Shown here: piece by piece, positions 53,113-64,000 of the stretch
Numbering within the stretch: position 1 is the stretch's first letter
Layout: each line of letters opens with the position of its first letter
Source of the DNA: Physella acuta
Lineage: Eukaryota > Mollusca > Gastropoda > Physidae
Length of the DNA: 64,000 bases
Assembly (NCBI RefSeq): GCF_028476545.1
Contig: NW_026733937.1
Span: 1-64,000, forward strand
Reading direction: 5' to 3'
The notes under the pieces: generated by a model
Databases searched by the model: none
Told to the model about the DNA's origin: nothing
What the model saw: only the letters and a program-made list of their open reading frames with translations
Position numbers and translations under genes: made by a program

Positions 53113-53519
53113 GGTAACTGGCCTACATATTACATAATAACGAAAGTAATTAAAAACATGTAACAGGTAATGTGTACGTGAAACAGCTGTACAGCTAAAC
53201 ATCTGGAGCAAGGGGCCTACACGGTGTTGCTGCCCTTTTTAACATTGGTCACATGGGAAAATAAGAGATTACGTCACTCTCTGTCCCACCCCACTAACGT
53301 CACGACAAATGCTACCGTGAACAGACGTCAAAGAGTTTTGCTAACTCGTCTGGCAGATGGTGAGCAAGCACGTGAGGTAACGGTCACAGTTATGAGGCTC
53401 ATTGCGTCACAATCCTCACCGCTACACGTCACGCGTCACACAAGACACGCGTCACATTTCTCAATTGCTACACGTCACGTGTCACACAAGACATGCTGGT
53501 GAGAAGACACAGCTCTAAA

Positions 53520-53800
53520 TATACCTTAACTAAAGGTAACTGACCTATTTTAGTCAAGGTAACTCTTCCACTTTAAATCAAGGTAACTGACATTCTTTTG
53601 TCAATGTAACAAGATAATTTATCACGGTAACCGTCTTATTTTAGTCAAAGTAACCCAGTCTATTAAGGTAAGTTAACTGACCGATTTTATTCAAGGTAAC
53701 CCGGTCCATTTAATTAAGTTAACCGAGATTTTTAAGGAAATAATCGACCACTCGTATTGATTGTAACTGATCCGTTCGAGCGACGTTACTGACCTATTCT
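53520..53800. repeat. GGTAACTGACC degenerate repeat, second block
   Basis: About ten loose units of TAACTGACCTATTTTAGTCA type, 25-35 bp apart. Confidence 0.75.
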
Positions 53801-53904
53801 AAAAACAGCCGACCTAGTTTTAGAGAGAGGGCGACATAGTGACCCGTGGTCAGGGGATTCTTTGGGAAATAAAGCCGACATGTTGGCACAAGATTCCTAC
53901 TTCT

Positions 53905-54155
53905 TTAAGTTGAGTTGATAGAACAATTCAGGCACAAGTTTAGCAACTTATCTACGTGAGTTGATAGAACAATTCAGGCACAAGTTTAGCAACTTATCTA
54001 CGTGAGTTGATAGAACAATTCAGGCACAAGTTTAGCAACTTATCTACGTGAGTTGATAGAACAAGTCAGGCACAAGTTTAGCAACTTATCTACGTGAGTT
54101 GATAGAACAATTCAGGCACAAGTTTATCAACTTCTTTAAGTGAGTTGAGAGAAAA
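53905..54155. repeat. Minisatellite, 46-bp unit, five copies
   Basis: GAGTTGATAGAACAATTCAG plus GCACAAGTTTAGCAACTTAT plus CTACGT, nearly identical copies. Confidence 0.95.
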
Positions 54156-54374
54156 ACTCAGACAGGATGGTGTAAATATGTTGACGCGAGCGAACGTGAA
54201 TTTGTGAAACTTACTCAGGCCTAAATTGATGAACGTATGTTAAATGTGAAATACAGGGGAGGTGGTGAATGTAATTAGATTGACGTGGGCTTTATTTGTT
54301 GTATGTGGACATTTTGTAGAAATGGACATTTTGTGATATGGACTTTTGTTGGATATGGATGGCTGACATCCCTA

Positions 54375-54396
54375 CAGAGTTTCTTCCAGGCATCTC

Positions 54397-54428
<32 letters not shown>

Positions 54429-54566
54429 GAAGAAAGTCTACCCCCCCCCCCCCGAACGAAATGGAATTTTTATAGAAAATATATACTTTTGCCGCCTCCC
54501 CCCCCCCCCCCCCCACCCGAAAATTTCAAGTGCACCCTCGGAGAAAAAAGTCTGGAAGAACCACTG
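54375..54566 (+). mobile_element. hAT-type MITE, family 2
   Basis: Left end CAGAGTTTCTTCCAGGCA; the right end read in reverse is CAGTGGTTCTTCCAGACTTT. The flanking 8-mers CATCCCTA (54367-54374) and CATCCCAA (54567-54574) match at 7 of 8 bases. The interior has runs of 20 or more G and of C on either side of AAAATATATACTTTTGCC. Similar interiors occur at 13255-13447 and 26745-26920. Confidence 0.82.
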
Positions 54567-54899
54567 CATCCCAAACACGAGTACATTTCTTTTTTAACTG
54601 CATAGGCAGTTGTGTGGTTTGATTTTTTAAAGGTTAGGGTTAAGTGCCACGGTTAGGATTGTATTTAACGTTAGTACTACAGATAGCTTAGGGATAGGTT
54701 CAAACCTGCCAAGCAGGGGGGTCATAATGGGAAAGAACCGAAAAAATGTCTTTGGTGTATCAGGAAACTATAAATAACTACCCCGGGGAGGTTTTAGAGC
54801 CGGGGCTATGAGGAGCTTCCCACGGTACATTTAAGGCCGAGTTAATTAGCTGCCGCTATTACACCGTTCATCTCACCTGCTGACGAGTGCTTCACTTAC

Positions 54900-54955
54900 C
54901 TGTGCTTACCTTTACCAAAACTAACACGGGACCAAGATTTTGGATATTTATACAT
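54900..54955 (-). CDS. KCNAB: Candidate distal first coding exon of Kv-beta (exon 1B)
   Basis: Read on the minus strand, an ATG at 54955 opens a frame of 18 codons plus two bases, followed by a consensus donor CAG|GTAAGTG. Joined to exon 2 it gives MYKYPKSWSRVSFGKGKHR followed by NLGKSGLRVS, in frame, for a 353-residue protein. The donor is the better of the two candidates, and a CpG-rich stretch lies 0.5-0.75 kb upstream (55430-55710). Against it, the residue before RNLGKSG is His, whereas the vertebrate Kv-beta proteins I know have Tyr, and an intron of about 42 kb would be needed. Kv-beta genes in vertebrates do use alternative first exons. The call rests on phase, splice signal and context only. 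Confidence 0.38.
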
Positions 54956-55429
54956 TACACAAATATTTTCAATAACACGAATAAAATATTCGTTTTGATA
55001 GGGACTATATTATATACACATAAATTTGATTTACTTAGCAGACCTATATATCCTCTATCACCTTTATATCACAAATTATTATAATATATAAACTATGTCA
55101 AAATTTTCGTTTGTATTTTACAAGGTGCGTGAGTTTTCCTTATACGCCAAAAATAACTAATCAATAATCAAAGATTAAATGACCACATAACAGATCGAAG
55201 TATTATCACGATCCTCACACAGCCCAGGTTAACCCGAATTGATTGTCATTGAATACACAAGCATCACTGTAGGTAGCACATAATCCCTTGACGAAATATC
55301 ACACAAACACGCAACTATTTCTTTTTTAACTGCACAGAAACCATCCCTGAAAAATATACACGTTTATATTTACTACCAGCGGGTTAGGAATCCTAACCAT
55401 AATCCTACCATTCTACTTTCTTTAGTCAG

Positions 55430-55710
55430 TGTTCTCTACGCCAGCCCCTTTACGCCATCTTTCCCCACAACATTCCTCCAGCAAGCTGCTGCGATCTTTC
55501 GTTCCGCGGCCCTCTGCGCTCTCACCCCGCCTCGACAGCCCGCTCGGTTCCTCCGCTCTCCGAGTCCAACTTCCCGACCCCCACACCTCTCCCTTCCACT
55601 GCTATCTGTTGTCTTTTTTTTTTTTAATTATTTTTTTATATTTTTTTTACGCATGCGTGAATCAAAATCACGTAATGCGTAGCTTATATTGGAAGAGAGG
55701 CCCGCACGCG
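55430..55710. promoter_or_regulatory. CpG-rich candidate promoter for distal exon 1B
   Basis: C- and CpG-rich sequence (TTCCGCGGCCCTCTGCGCTC and nearby), followed by the palindrome ACGCATGCGT (55649-55658) and GCACGCGCG, in otherwise AT-rich surroundings. It lies 0.5-0.75 kb upstream of candidate exon 1B on the minus strand. No TATA box is evident in the right place. Confidence 0.33.
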
Positions 55711-56214
55711 CGAACTCAAAAGTATGAATAACCGATTGCGTCATATGTTAAGAAAAAAGGTTTCTAAAAAAACTATGGCGCACCGGTTGCTTGGGTGCGC
55801 TAATAATAGCCGGGTCGAAATGTGGGGCAGGTTATGATTGCGCAATTCGTCTTGTGTTGAGGATTTTGTTTTTTCATTAGCTGGCATATCTATCTGCTGA
55901 ATGTTCAAACTGTGTCAACTCAATATCAATGAGCTCAAGATTCGAACTGCCACCTTAGATAGCATATCTATCAGATCAAGGTTAAACATGTCTTTAAAAA
56001 AGTACTTTCTACATTACTCCCCCCCCCCCCCAAAACACACGCACACACAAAAGCCTGATCCTTCCCTCTCATACCCCACATTTAAACGAGAAATCTAGCT
56101 CGTATAAATAACATTGTAACATACGACACATATATTTCTTTGGATTTGACTCTATGAAATTCAAAACAGTATACGTCACATTCCCCCCCCTCCCCCCACC
56201 CTCACACTCATCAT

Positions 56215-59200
56215 TAAACCAGAGACTCACAACTGACATAACTGCTAACCCCTAACCCACCCCACTAAAAATCACAGACTCACATAACTGTTAACCCCTA
56301 ACCCACCCCACTAAAAATCACAGACTCACATAACTGCTAACCCACCCCACTAAAAATCACAGACTCACATAACTGTTAACCCCTAACCCACCCCACTAAA
56401 AATCACAGACTCACATAACTGCTAACCCCTAACCCACCCCACTAAAAATCACAGACTCACATAACTGCTAACCCACCCCACTAAAAATCACAGACTCACA
56501 TAACTGTTAACCCCTAACCCACCCCACTAAAACTCACAGACTCACATAACTGCTAACCCACCCCACAAAGAATCACAGACTCACATAACTGCTAACCTCT
56601 AACCCACCCCACTAAAAATCACAGACTCACATAACTGCTAACCCACCCCACTAAAAATCACAGACTCACATAACTGCTAACCTCTAACCCACCCCACTAA
56701 GAATCACAGACTCACATAACTGCTAACCTACCCCACTAAGAATCACAGACTCACATAACTGCTAACCTCTAACCCATCCCACTAAAAATCACAGACTCAC
56801 ATAACTGCTAACCCACCCCACTAAAAATCACAGACTCACATAACTGCTAACCTCTAACCCACCCCACTAAAAATCACAGACTCACATAACTGTTAACCCC
56901 TAACCCACCCCACTAAAAATCACATACTCACATAACTGCTAACCCACCCCACTAAGAATCACAGACTCACATAACTGTTAACCTCTAACCCACCCCACTA
57001 AAAATCACAGACTCACATAACTGCTAACCCACCCCACTAAAAATCACAGACTCACATAACTGCTAACCTCTAACCCACCCCACTAAAAATCACAGACTCA
57101 CATAACTGTTAACCCCTAACCCACCCCACTAAAAATCACATACTCACATAACTGCTAACCCACCCCACTAAGAATCACAGACTCACATAACTGTTAACCT
57201 CTAACCCACCCCACTAAAAATCACAGACTCACATAACTGCTAACCCCTAACCCACCCCCTAAGAATCAGACTCACATAACTGCTAACCCCTAACCCACCC
57301 ACCCACTAAAAAACACAGACTCACATAACTGCTAACCCCTAACCCACCCCACTAAAAATCACAGACTCACATAACTGTTAACCCCTAACCCACCCCACTA
57401 AAAATCACAGACTCACATAACTGCTAACCCACCCCACTAAAAATCACAGACTCACATAACTGCTAACCTACCCCACTAAGAATCACAGACTCACATAACT
57501 GTTAACCTCTAACCCACCCACCCACTAAGAATCACAGACTCACATAACTGCTAACCCCTAACCCACCCCACTAAAAATCACAGACTCACATAACTGTTAA
57601 CCCCTAACCCACCCCACTAAAAATCACAGACTCACATAACTGCTAACCTACCCCACTAAGAATCACAGACTCACATAACTGTTAACCTCTAACCCACCCA
57701 CCCACTAAGAATCACAGACTCACATAACTGCTAACCCACCCCACTAAAAATCACAGACTCACATAACTGCTAACCTCTAACCCACCCCACTAAAAATCAC
57801 AGACTCACATAACTGCTAACCCACCCCACTAAAAATCACAGACTCACATAACTGTTAACCCCTAACCCACCCCACTAAGAATCACAGACTCACATAACTG
57901 CTAACCCACCCCACTAAAAATCACAGACTCACATAACTGCTAACCCGCCCCACTAAAAATCACAGACTCACATAACTGCTAACCTCTAACCCACCCCACT
58001 AAAAATCACAGACTCACATAACTGCTAACCCACCCCACTAAAAATCACAGACTCACATAACTGCTAACCTCTAACCCATCCCACTAAAATCACAGACTCG
58101 CATAACTGCTAACCCATAACCCACCCCACTAAAAATCACAGACTCACATAACTGCTAACCCACCCCACTAAAAATCACAGGCTCACATAACTGCTAACCT
58201 CTAACCCACCCCACTAAAAATCACAGACTCACATAACTGCTAACCCACCCCACTAAAAATCACAGACTCACATAACTGCTAACCCACCCCACTAAAAATC
58301 ACAGACTCACATAACTGTTAACCCCTAACCCACCCCACTAAAAATCACAGACTCACATAACTGCTAACCCACCCCACTAAAAATCACAGACTCACATAAC
58401 TGCTAACCCACCCCACTTAAAATCACAGACTCACATAACTGCTAACCCACCCCACTAAAAATCACAGACTCACATAACTGCTAACCCACCCCACTAAAAA
58501 TCACAGACTCACATAACTGCTAACCCACCCCACTAAAAATCACAGGCTCACATAACTGCTAACCTCTAACCCACCCCACTAAAAATCACAGACTCACATA
58601 ACTGCTAACCCACCCCACTAAAAATCACAGACTCACATAACTGCTAACCCACCCCACTAAAAATCACAGACTCACATAACTGTTAACCCCTAACCCACCC
58701 CACTAAAAATCACAGACTCACATAACTGCTAACCCACCCCACTAAAAATCACAGACTCACATAACTGCTAACCCACCCCACTAAAAATCACAGACTCACA
58801 TAACTGTTAACCCCTAACCCACCCCACTAAAAATCACAGACTCACATAACTGCTAACCCACCCCACTAAAAATCACAGACTCACATAACTGTTAACCCCT
58901 AACCCACCCCACTAAAAATCACACTCACATAACTGCTAACCTCTAACCCACCCCACTAAAAATCACAGACTCACATAACTGTTAACCCCTAACCCACCCC
59001 ACTAAAAATCACAGACTCACATAACTGCTAACCCACCCCACTAAAAATCACAGACTCACATAACTGCTAACCCACCCCACTTAAAATCACAGACTCACAT
59101 AACTGCTAACCCACCCCACTAAAAATCACAGACTCACATAACTGTTAACCCCTAACCCACCCCACTAAAAATCACAGACTCACATAACTGTTAACCCCTA

Positions 59201-61485
59201 ACCCACCCCACTAAAAATCACAGACTCACATAACTGCTAACCTCTAACGCACCCCACTTAAAATCACAGACTCACATAACTGCTAACCCACCCCACTAAA
59301 AATCACAGACTCACATAACTGCTAACCCACCCCACTAAAAATCACAGATTCACATAACTGCTAACCCACCCCACTAAAAATCACAGACTCACATAACTGC
59401 TAACCTCTAACCCACCCCACTAAAAATCACAGACTCACATAACTGCTAACCCACCCCACTAAAAATCACAGACTCACATAACTGCTAACCTCTAACCCAC
59501 CCCACTAAAAATCACAGACTCACATAACTGCTAACCCACCCCACTAAAAATCACAGACTCACATAACTGCTAACCCACCCCACTAAAAATCACAGACTCA
59601 CATAACTGCTAACCCACCCCACTAAAAATCACAGGCTCACATAACTGCTAACCTCTAACCCACCCCACTAAAAATCACAGACTCACATAACTGCTAACCC
59701 ACCCCACTAAAAATCACAGACTCACATAACTGCTAACCCACCCCACTAAAAATCACAGACTCACATAACTGTTAACCCCTAACCCACCCAAATAAAAATC
59801 ACAGACTCACATAACTGTTAACCCCTAACCCACCCCACTAAAAATCACAGACTCACATAACTGCTAACCTCTAACCCACCCCACTAAAAATCACAGACTC
59901 ACATAACTGCTAACCTCTAACCCACCCCACTAAAAATCACAGACTCACATAACTGCTAACCCACCCCACTATAAATCACAGACTCACATAACTGCTAACC
60001 TCTAACCCACCCCACTAAAAATCACAGACTCACATAACTGCTAACCCACCCCACTAAAAATCACAGACTCACATAACTGCTAACCCACCCCACTAAAAAT
60101 CACAGACTCACATAACTGCTAACCCACCCCACTAAAAATCACAGGCTCACATAACTGCTAACCTCTAACCCACCCCACTAAAAATCACAGACTCACATAA
60201 CTGCTAACCCACCCCACTAAAAATCACAGACTCACATAACTGCTAACCCACCCCACTAAAAATCACAGACTCACATAACTGTTAACCCCTAACCCACCCC
60301 ACTAAAAATCACAGACTCACATAACTGCTAACCCACCCCACTAAAAATCACAGACTCACATAACTGCTAACCCACCCCACTAAAAATCACAGACTCACAT
60401 AACTGCTAACCCCTAACCCACCCCACTAAAAATCACAGACTCACATAACTGCTAACCCACCCCACTAAAAATCACAGACTCACATAACTGCTAACCTCTA
60501 ACCCACCCCACTAAAAATCACAGACTCACATAACTGCTAACCTCTAACCCACCCCACTAAAAATCACAGACTCACATAACTGCTAACCTCTAACCCACCC
60601 CACTAAAAATCACAGACTCACATAACTGCTAACCCACCCCACTAAAAATCACAGACTCACATAACTGCTAACCCACCCCACTAAAAATCACAGACTCACA
60701 TAACTGCTAACCCACCCCACTAAAAATCACAGACTCACATAACTGCTAACCCCTAACCCACCCCACTAAAAATCACAGACTCACATAACTGCTAACCTCT
60801 AACCCACCCCACTAAAAATCACAGACTCACATAACTGCTAACCCCTAACCCACCCCACTAAAAATCACAGACTCACATAACTGCTAACCTCTAACCCACC
60901 CCACTAAAAATCACAGACTCACATAACTGCTAACCCACCCCACTAAAAATCACAGACTCACATAACTGCTAACCTCTAACCCACCCCACTAAAAATCACA
61001 GACTCACATAACTGCTAACCCCTAACCCACCCCACTAAAAATCACAGACTCACATAACTGCTAACCTCTAACCCACCCCACTAAAAATCACAGACTCACA
61101 TAACTGCTAACCCACCCCACTAAAAATCACAGACTCACATAACTGCTAACCTCTAACCCACCCCACTAAAAATCACAGACTCACATAACTGCTAACCTCT
61201 AGCCCCCCCCCCCCCCCCCCACTAAAAATCACAGACTCACATAACTGCTAACCCCTAACCCACCCCACTAAAAATCACAGACTCACATAACTGTTAACCC
61301 CTAACCCATCCCACTAAAAATCACAGACTCACATAACTGCTAACCCACCCCACTAAAAATCACAGACTCACATAACTGCTAACCTCTAACCCACCCCACT
61401 AAAAATCACAGACTCACATAACTGCTAAACTCTAACCCACCCCACTAAAAATCACAGACTCACATAACTGCTAACCCACCCCACT
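56215..61485. repeat. Satellite array, mixed 39-bp and 46-bp units, about 125 copies
   Basis: Unit AAAATCACAGACTCACATAA plus CTGCTAACCCACCCCACTA. About half the units carry an extra 7 bases (CCCTAAC or CTCTAAC), giving 46 bp. The order of short and long units is irregular, with repeated blocks. A poly-C run at 61203-61220 and the 980-bp insertion break the array. Confidence 0.98.
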
Positions 61486-61861
61486 AAATAATAATCATTA
61501 AAAAAGTTTTTAAAAACCCACGTTTTCTGATTGAACTAAAAAGTAGAAAATAAATGCTATAGGCCCTACATCACAATAATGCAAGCGATCACTCTACTAT
61601 AAGCGATCAAAAACGTGGGGCGCCGAAGTAAAAGTTATATTACTATTGATTAGATAATACTATTGACTTTTATTAGGGAGCTTGTAGAGAGTCAACAGTA
61701 TTAGAAACTGTAAGAAAATCACGGCGCCCCACGTTTTTGCTCGCTTATAGTAGAGTGATCGCATGCATTATTGTGATGTAGGGCCTATAGCATTTATTTT
61801 CTACTTTTTAGTTCAATCAGAAAACGTGGGTTTTTAAAAACTTTTTTAATGATTATTATTT
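61486..61861. mobile_element. Palindromic element (376 bp, arms of about 140 bp)
   Basis: The left arm from AAATAATAATCATTAAAAAA to the GGGGCGCCG near 61626 is repeated inverted from CGGCGCCCC near 61717 to AATGATTATTATTT. The arms are nearly identical over about 140 bp, with a spacer of about 90 bp. It is a MITE or foldback element without coding capacity. Confidence 0.75.
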
Positions 61862-62467
61862 TCTACTTTTTAGTCTTTGTCTGTTTGTTTGCATTAAAAT
61901 CTTGCTATCGATTTTATCTTTTCACTTTTTTTGGGTAAACGAAGACAACTCGTAAAAAGACAACTCGTAAAAAGACAACTCGTAAAAAACACGTTGTTTG
62001 AATACGTTACTGACTAGAACACATAGATTTGAACCCGTGTCGAGTGGGATAGCAATCGTGTGCCCAACCACTCGACCATATCGTCTCCCCCAAACTGGCC
62101 TACCTCCTGTAAGTTTAAACTCGGTTCAAGCTAAATTCTCTGCCCCTAAGCCTGTGGCGACATGTGATCGTTCGCTTCACTGCGCGCGAGGTACGCGTCG
62201 CTGGTTTTTTTTTGTAATGGCTAGCAGAGGAGAATTATATATATAGATTATATAGCGGTCTAAAATGCTCAATAAAATGTTTCCATTGATCAATTTAGTA
62301 ATAATAACAATTGAATATTCAATGGTCATCCAAAAGAAAGCTTCCCTGAAAATTTCAGCGCGCTAGCTAACTGGGAAGTGCCAGAAATTTCGATCGCAAG
62401 ATTGGATTGGAAAGACAAACAAATAAATAAATAAACACACAGAGAAAGCAAGTTAAAGAAAACGTGG
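61488..62467. mobile_element. 980-bp insertion inside the 39/46-bp satellite
   Basis: The satellite stops at ...CCCACTAA and resumes at TAAAAATCACAG, so TAA (61485-61487 and 62468-62470) appears duplicated. The block holds a 376-bp palindrome at its left, a tRNA-like SINE head, and an AT-rich part with AAATAAATAAATAAAC near the right end. A 3-bp TAA duplication would fit a PIF/Harbinger-type insertion, but no matching ends span the whole block, so it may be several insertions. Confidence 0.55.
62020..62092 (-). mobile_element. tRNA-Ser-like SINE head
   Basis: The reverse strand reads GACGATATGGTCGAGTGGTT (A box) and GGGTTCAAATC (B box) about 45 bp later. The acceptor stem does not pair with the 3' side, so this is a SINE head or tRNA pseudogene rather than a working tRNA. 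Confidence 0.6.
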
Positions 62468-62552
62468 TAAAAATCACAGACTCACATAACTGCTTACCTC
62501 TAGCCCCCCCCCCCCCCCCCCCTTAAAATCACAGACTCCCATAACTGCCAAT
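62468..62552. repeat. Continuation of the 39/46-bp satellite after the insertion
   Basis: TAAAAATCACAGACTCACAT followed by AACTGCTTACCTCTAG, a poly-C run, then AAAATCACAGACTCCCATAA; two diverged units. Confidence 0.93.
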
Positions 62553-62844
62553 GTGTAATGGCAACTACTTTCTACCAGCCATAAACACTTGACAACACAG
62601 GAAACTTTGTGAACACCTTTCACTCATAAATCGGTGAAGGGAAGGGTGGGGGGTTGTAGAGGTTTATAGGAGCATAATTGCAAAAGGCAGTATAAATTAA
62701 ACAAACATCTATTGTTATATTTATCTAGAAAGAGGCGTGTTAACACAACACCTTTGCCCTATCTTATGATGAAAAAAACGATCATTTAAAATAACTTTGG
62801 CATAGTTCATGTTTAGCCTAGCCAATTTATGCAGTGACTTAGCC

Positions 62845-62995
62845 TTAGGCTACCACAGGTAACTTCTACCTCCACAAATATCAGTTGTTACCTATGGCTA
62901 CCACAGGTAGCTTCTACCTCAACAAATATCAGTTGCTACCTATGGCTACCACAGGTAACTTCTACCTCCACAAAAATAAGTTGCTACCTTAGACC
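62845..62995. repeat. Tandem repeat, about 57-bp unit, three copies
   Basis: GGCTACCACAGGTAACTTCT plus ACCTCCACAAATATCAGTTG plus CTACCTATGG. Confidence 0.93.
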
Positions 62996-63136
62996 ACGTA
63001 GCGTTAGCCAGTCTTAAGACATAGACTTTTAAACAATGATGTTATTTCTGTGTATTACTCGGCGATCTATGAGTATCTATGACAGATACAGAGATATCCA
63101 TTCGCGTGGAGTGAGTGCGGCCTTCGTTACTCTTTC

Positions 63137-63276
63137 TCAGTCTCTCTCTGTCTCTCCCCCCTCTCTCTCTCCCCCCCCCCTCTCTCTGTCTCTCCATCTG
63201 TCTCTCTCTCTGTCTCTCCCTCTCTCTCTCTCTCTCAATCTCTCTATGTCTCTCCCTCTCTCTATCTCTCTAAATA
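63137..63276. repeat. (TC)n-rich microsatellite
   Basis: TCTCTCTC with CTGTCTCTCC interruptions and a C10 run. Confidence 0.95.
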
Positions 63277-63398
63277 TAGAAAGGTGAGCAGAAAATTGCG
63301 ATTGCTCCAACACCTGTTGCACGTGAGTGCTAGTCAGGACAGTTAATTAGAACACGTGCTGTTTGTTGTAACCAATTGATCGCTTGGGTTGCTGAATC

Positions 63399-63685
63399 CA
63401 GAGGCGTAGCGACCCTTACCGGCGCCCGGGGACAAACTTTCGATTTGCACCCCCCCCCCCCCTCCTCAAGATTTCGATTTGCACCCCACCCTCAAACTTT
63501 CGATGTGCACACCCTCCCCCCCTCAAGATTTCGATTTGCACCCCTCCCCTCAAACTTTCGATTTGCACCCCCCTCAAGCTTTCATTTTTATTTTTCCAAC
63601 CCATTTTGGCGCCCCCTAAGGTCGGCGCCCGGGCACATATGTCCGTCCCCGTCCCCCCCCCCCCCCCCCCCTCGCTACGCTACTG
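63399..63685 (+). mobile_element. hAT-type MITE, family 1, copy 3
   Basis: Starts CAGAGGCGTAGCGACCC and ends CGCTACGCTACTG, with a perfect 8-bp duplication GCTGAATC (63391-63398 and 63686-63693). Internal C-rich segments repeat an AAACTTTCGATTTGCAC-like unit four or five times. Confidence 0.93.
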
Positions 63686-64000
63686 GCTGAATCGAAAGGG
63701 AAATATGTGAGCTGCATATGGCACAATAACATGTGTTTAACATTATGTCTATAGCAATTGCAATCAGGAAATAGATCAACAACGTAATAATTTTATAAGT
63801 ACCTCGGAAAAGTCGGTATATTTTATTCAAGAATCGCGATCTTTTCTAAACCGAAAAGCTATTTATTTATTTTTTTAAATTCGAAATTCAGCAAATTTTC
63901 CTGGCAACTTATCCAATTTTCATGCCAAAAAAAATCAACCAATTTACCTGGTCAAAACTTATCCAATTAAATTGCCAAAACACAGCCGATTTTGTTTTTT

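Larger units (their letters stand above)
62553..63398. other. Unique flank between satellite and right-hand MITE
   Basis: Contains the 62845 and 63137 repeats; otherwise no gene signal. Confidence 0.5.

Noticed and set aside
53224-53502. 92-codon plus-strand frame as a gene
   Set aside because: No domain, and its end consists of short CACGTCACGCGTCACAC-type repeats.
55429-55731. 100-codon plus-strand frame as a gene
   Set aside because: It lies across a CpG-rich stretch and poly-T; composition explains the open frame and no family is recognised.
62020-62092. Functional tRNA-Ser gene
   Set aside because: A and B boxes are present but the acceptor stem cannot pair, so it is a SINE head or pseudogene.

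Overview
This is eukaryotic DNA, most likely from a lophotrochozoan animal and plausibly a gastropod mollusc. That placement is an inference from short AT/GT-rich introns packed with minisatellites, tRNA-derived SINEs, many small hAT-type MITEs and TTAGGG-like interstitial repeats; no species can be named from the sequence alone. Only one protein-coding gene can be supported. It lies on the minus strand and encodes a voltage-gated potassium channel beta subunit (Kv-beta, KCNAB; an aldo-keto-reductase fold protein). Thirteen coding exons between 12882 and 686 join with GT/AG borders and matching phases at every junction. They give a continuous Kv-beta core with the four active-site residues (Asp, Tyr, Lys, Asn) and a stop codon at 686-688. 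Two candidate first coding exons, 28769-28788 and 54900-54955, both end in a phase that joins exon 2 and would give proteins of 341 or 353 residues. They may be alternative promoters or isoforms, or one may be chance. Layout: 1-300 is a young hAT MITE. 300-685 is the 3' UTR and flank. 686-12882 is the exon cluster, in which almost every intron carries its own minisatellite. 12.9-54.9 kb would be the very long first intron(s) and is dominated by satellite arrays: 16-bp units at 18.1-21.2 kb, 20-bp units at 22.4-25.5 kb, 32-bp at 27.4-27.9 kb, 22-bp at 31.5-32.6 kb, 38-bp CRE-bearing units at 37.3-37.8 kb, 43-bp at 39.6-41.7 kb, 32-bp at 42.2-43.1 kb, 14-bp at 47.9-48.5 kb and 24-bp at 50.4-52.4 kb. 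54.9-56.2 kb holds the distal candidate first exon and a CpG-rich candidate promoter. 56.2-61.5 kb is a 39/46-bp satellite, interrupted by a 980-bp insertion and resuming at 62.47 kb. The right end has another perfect hAT MITE copy. The very long open frames in the window (up to about 900 codons) all fall inside these arrays and arise because the repeat unit has no stop in any frame; I do not regard them as genes. The most interesting points are a perfect 54-bp tandem duplication across the 3' end of exon 8, which creates a second in-frame splice donor and would duplicate the catalytic Asn; minisatellites that overlap real splice donors and so carry donor-like copies; three MITE copies of one family with perfect 8-bp target duplications; a 2-kb non-autonomous hAT element inserted in a tandem array; and an array of full cAMP-response elements in the putative first intron.
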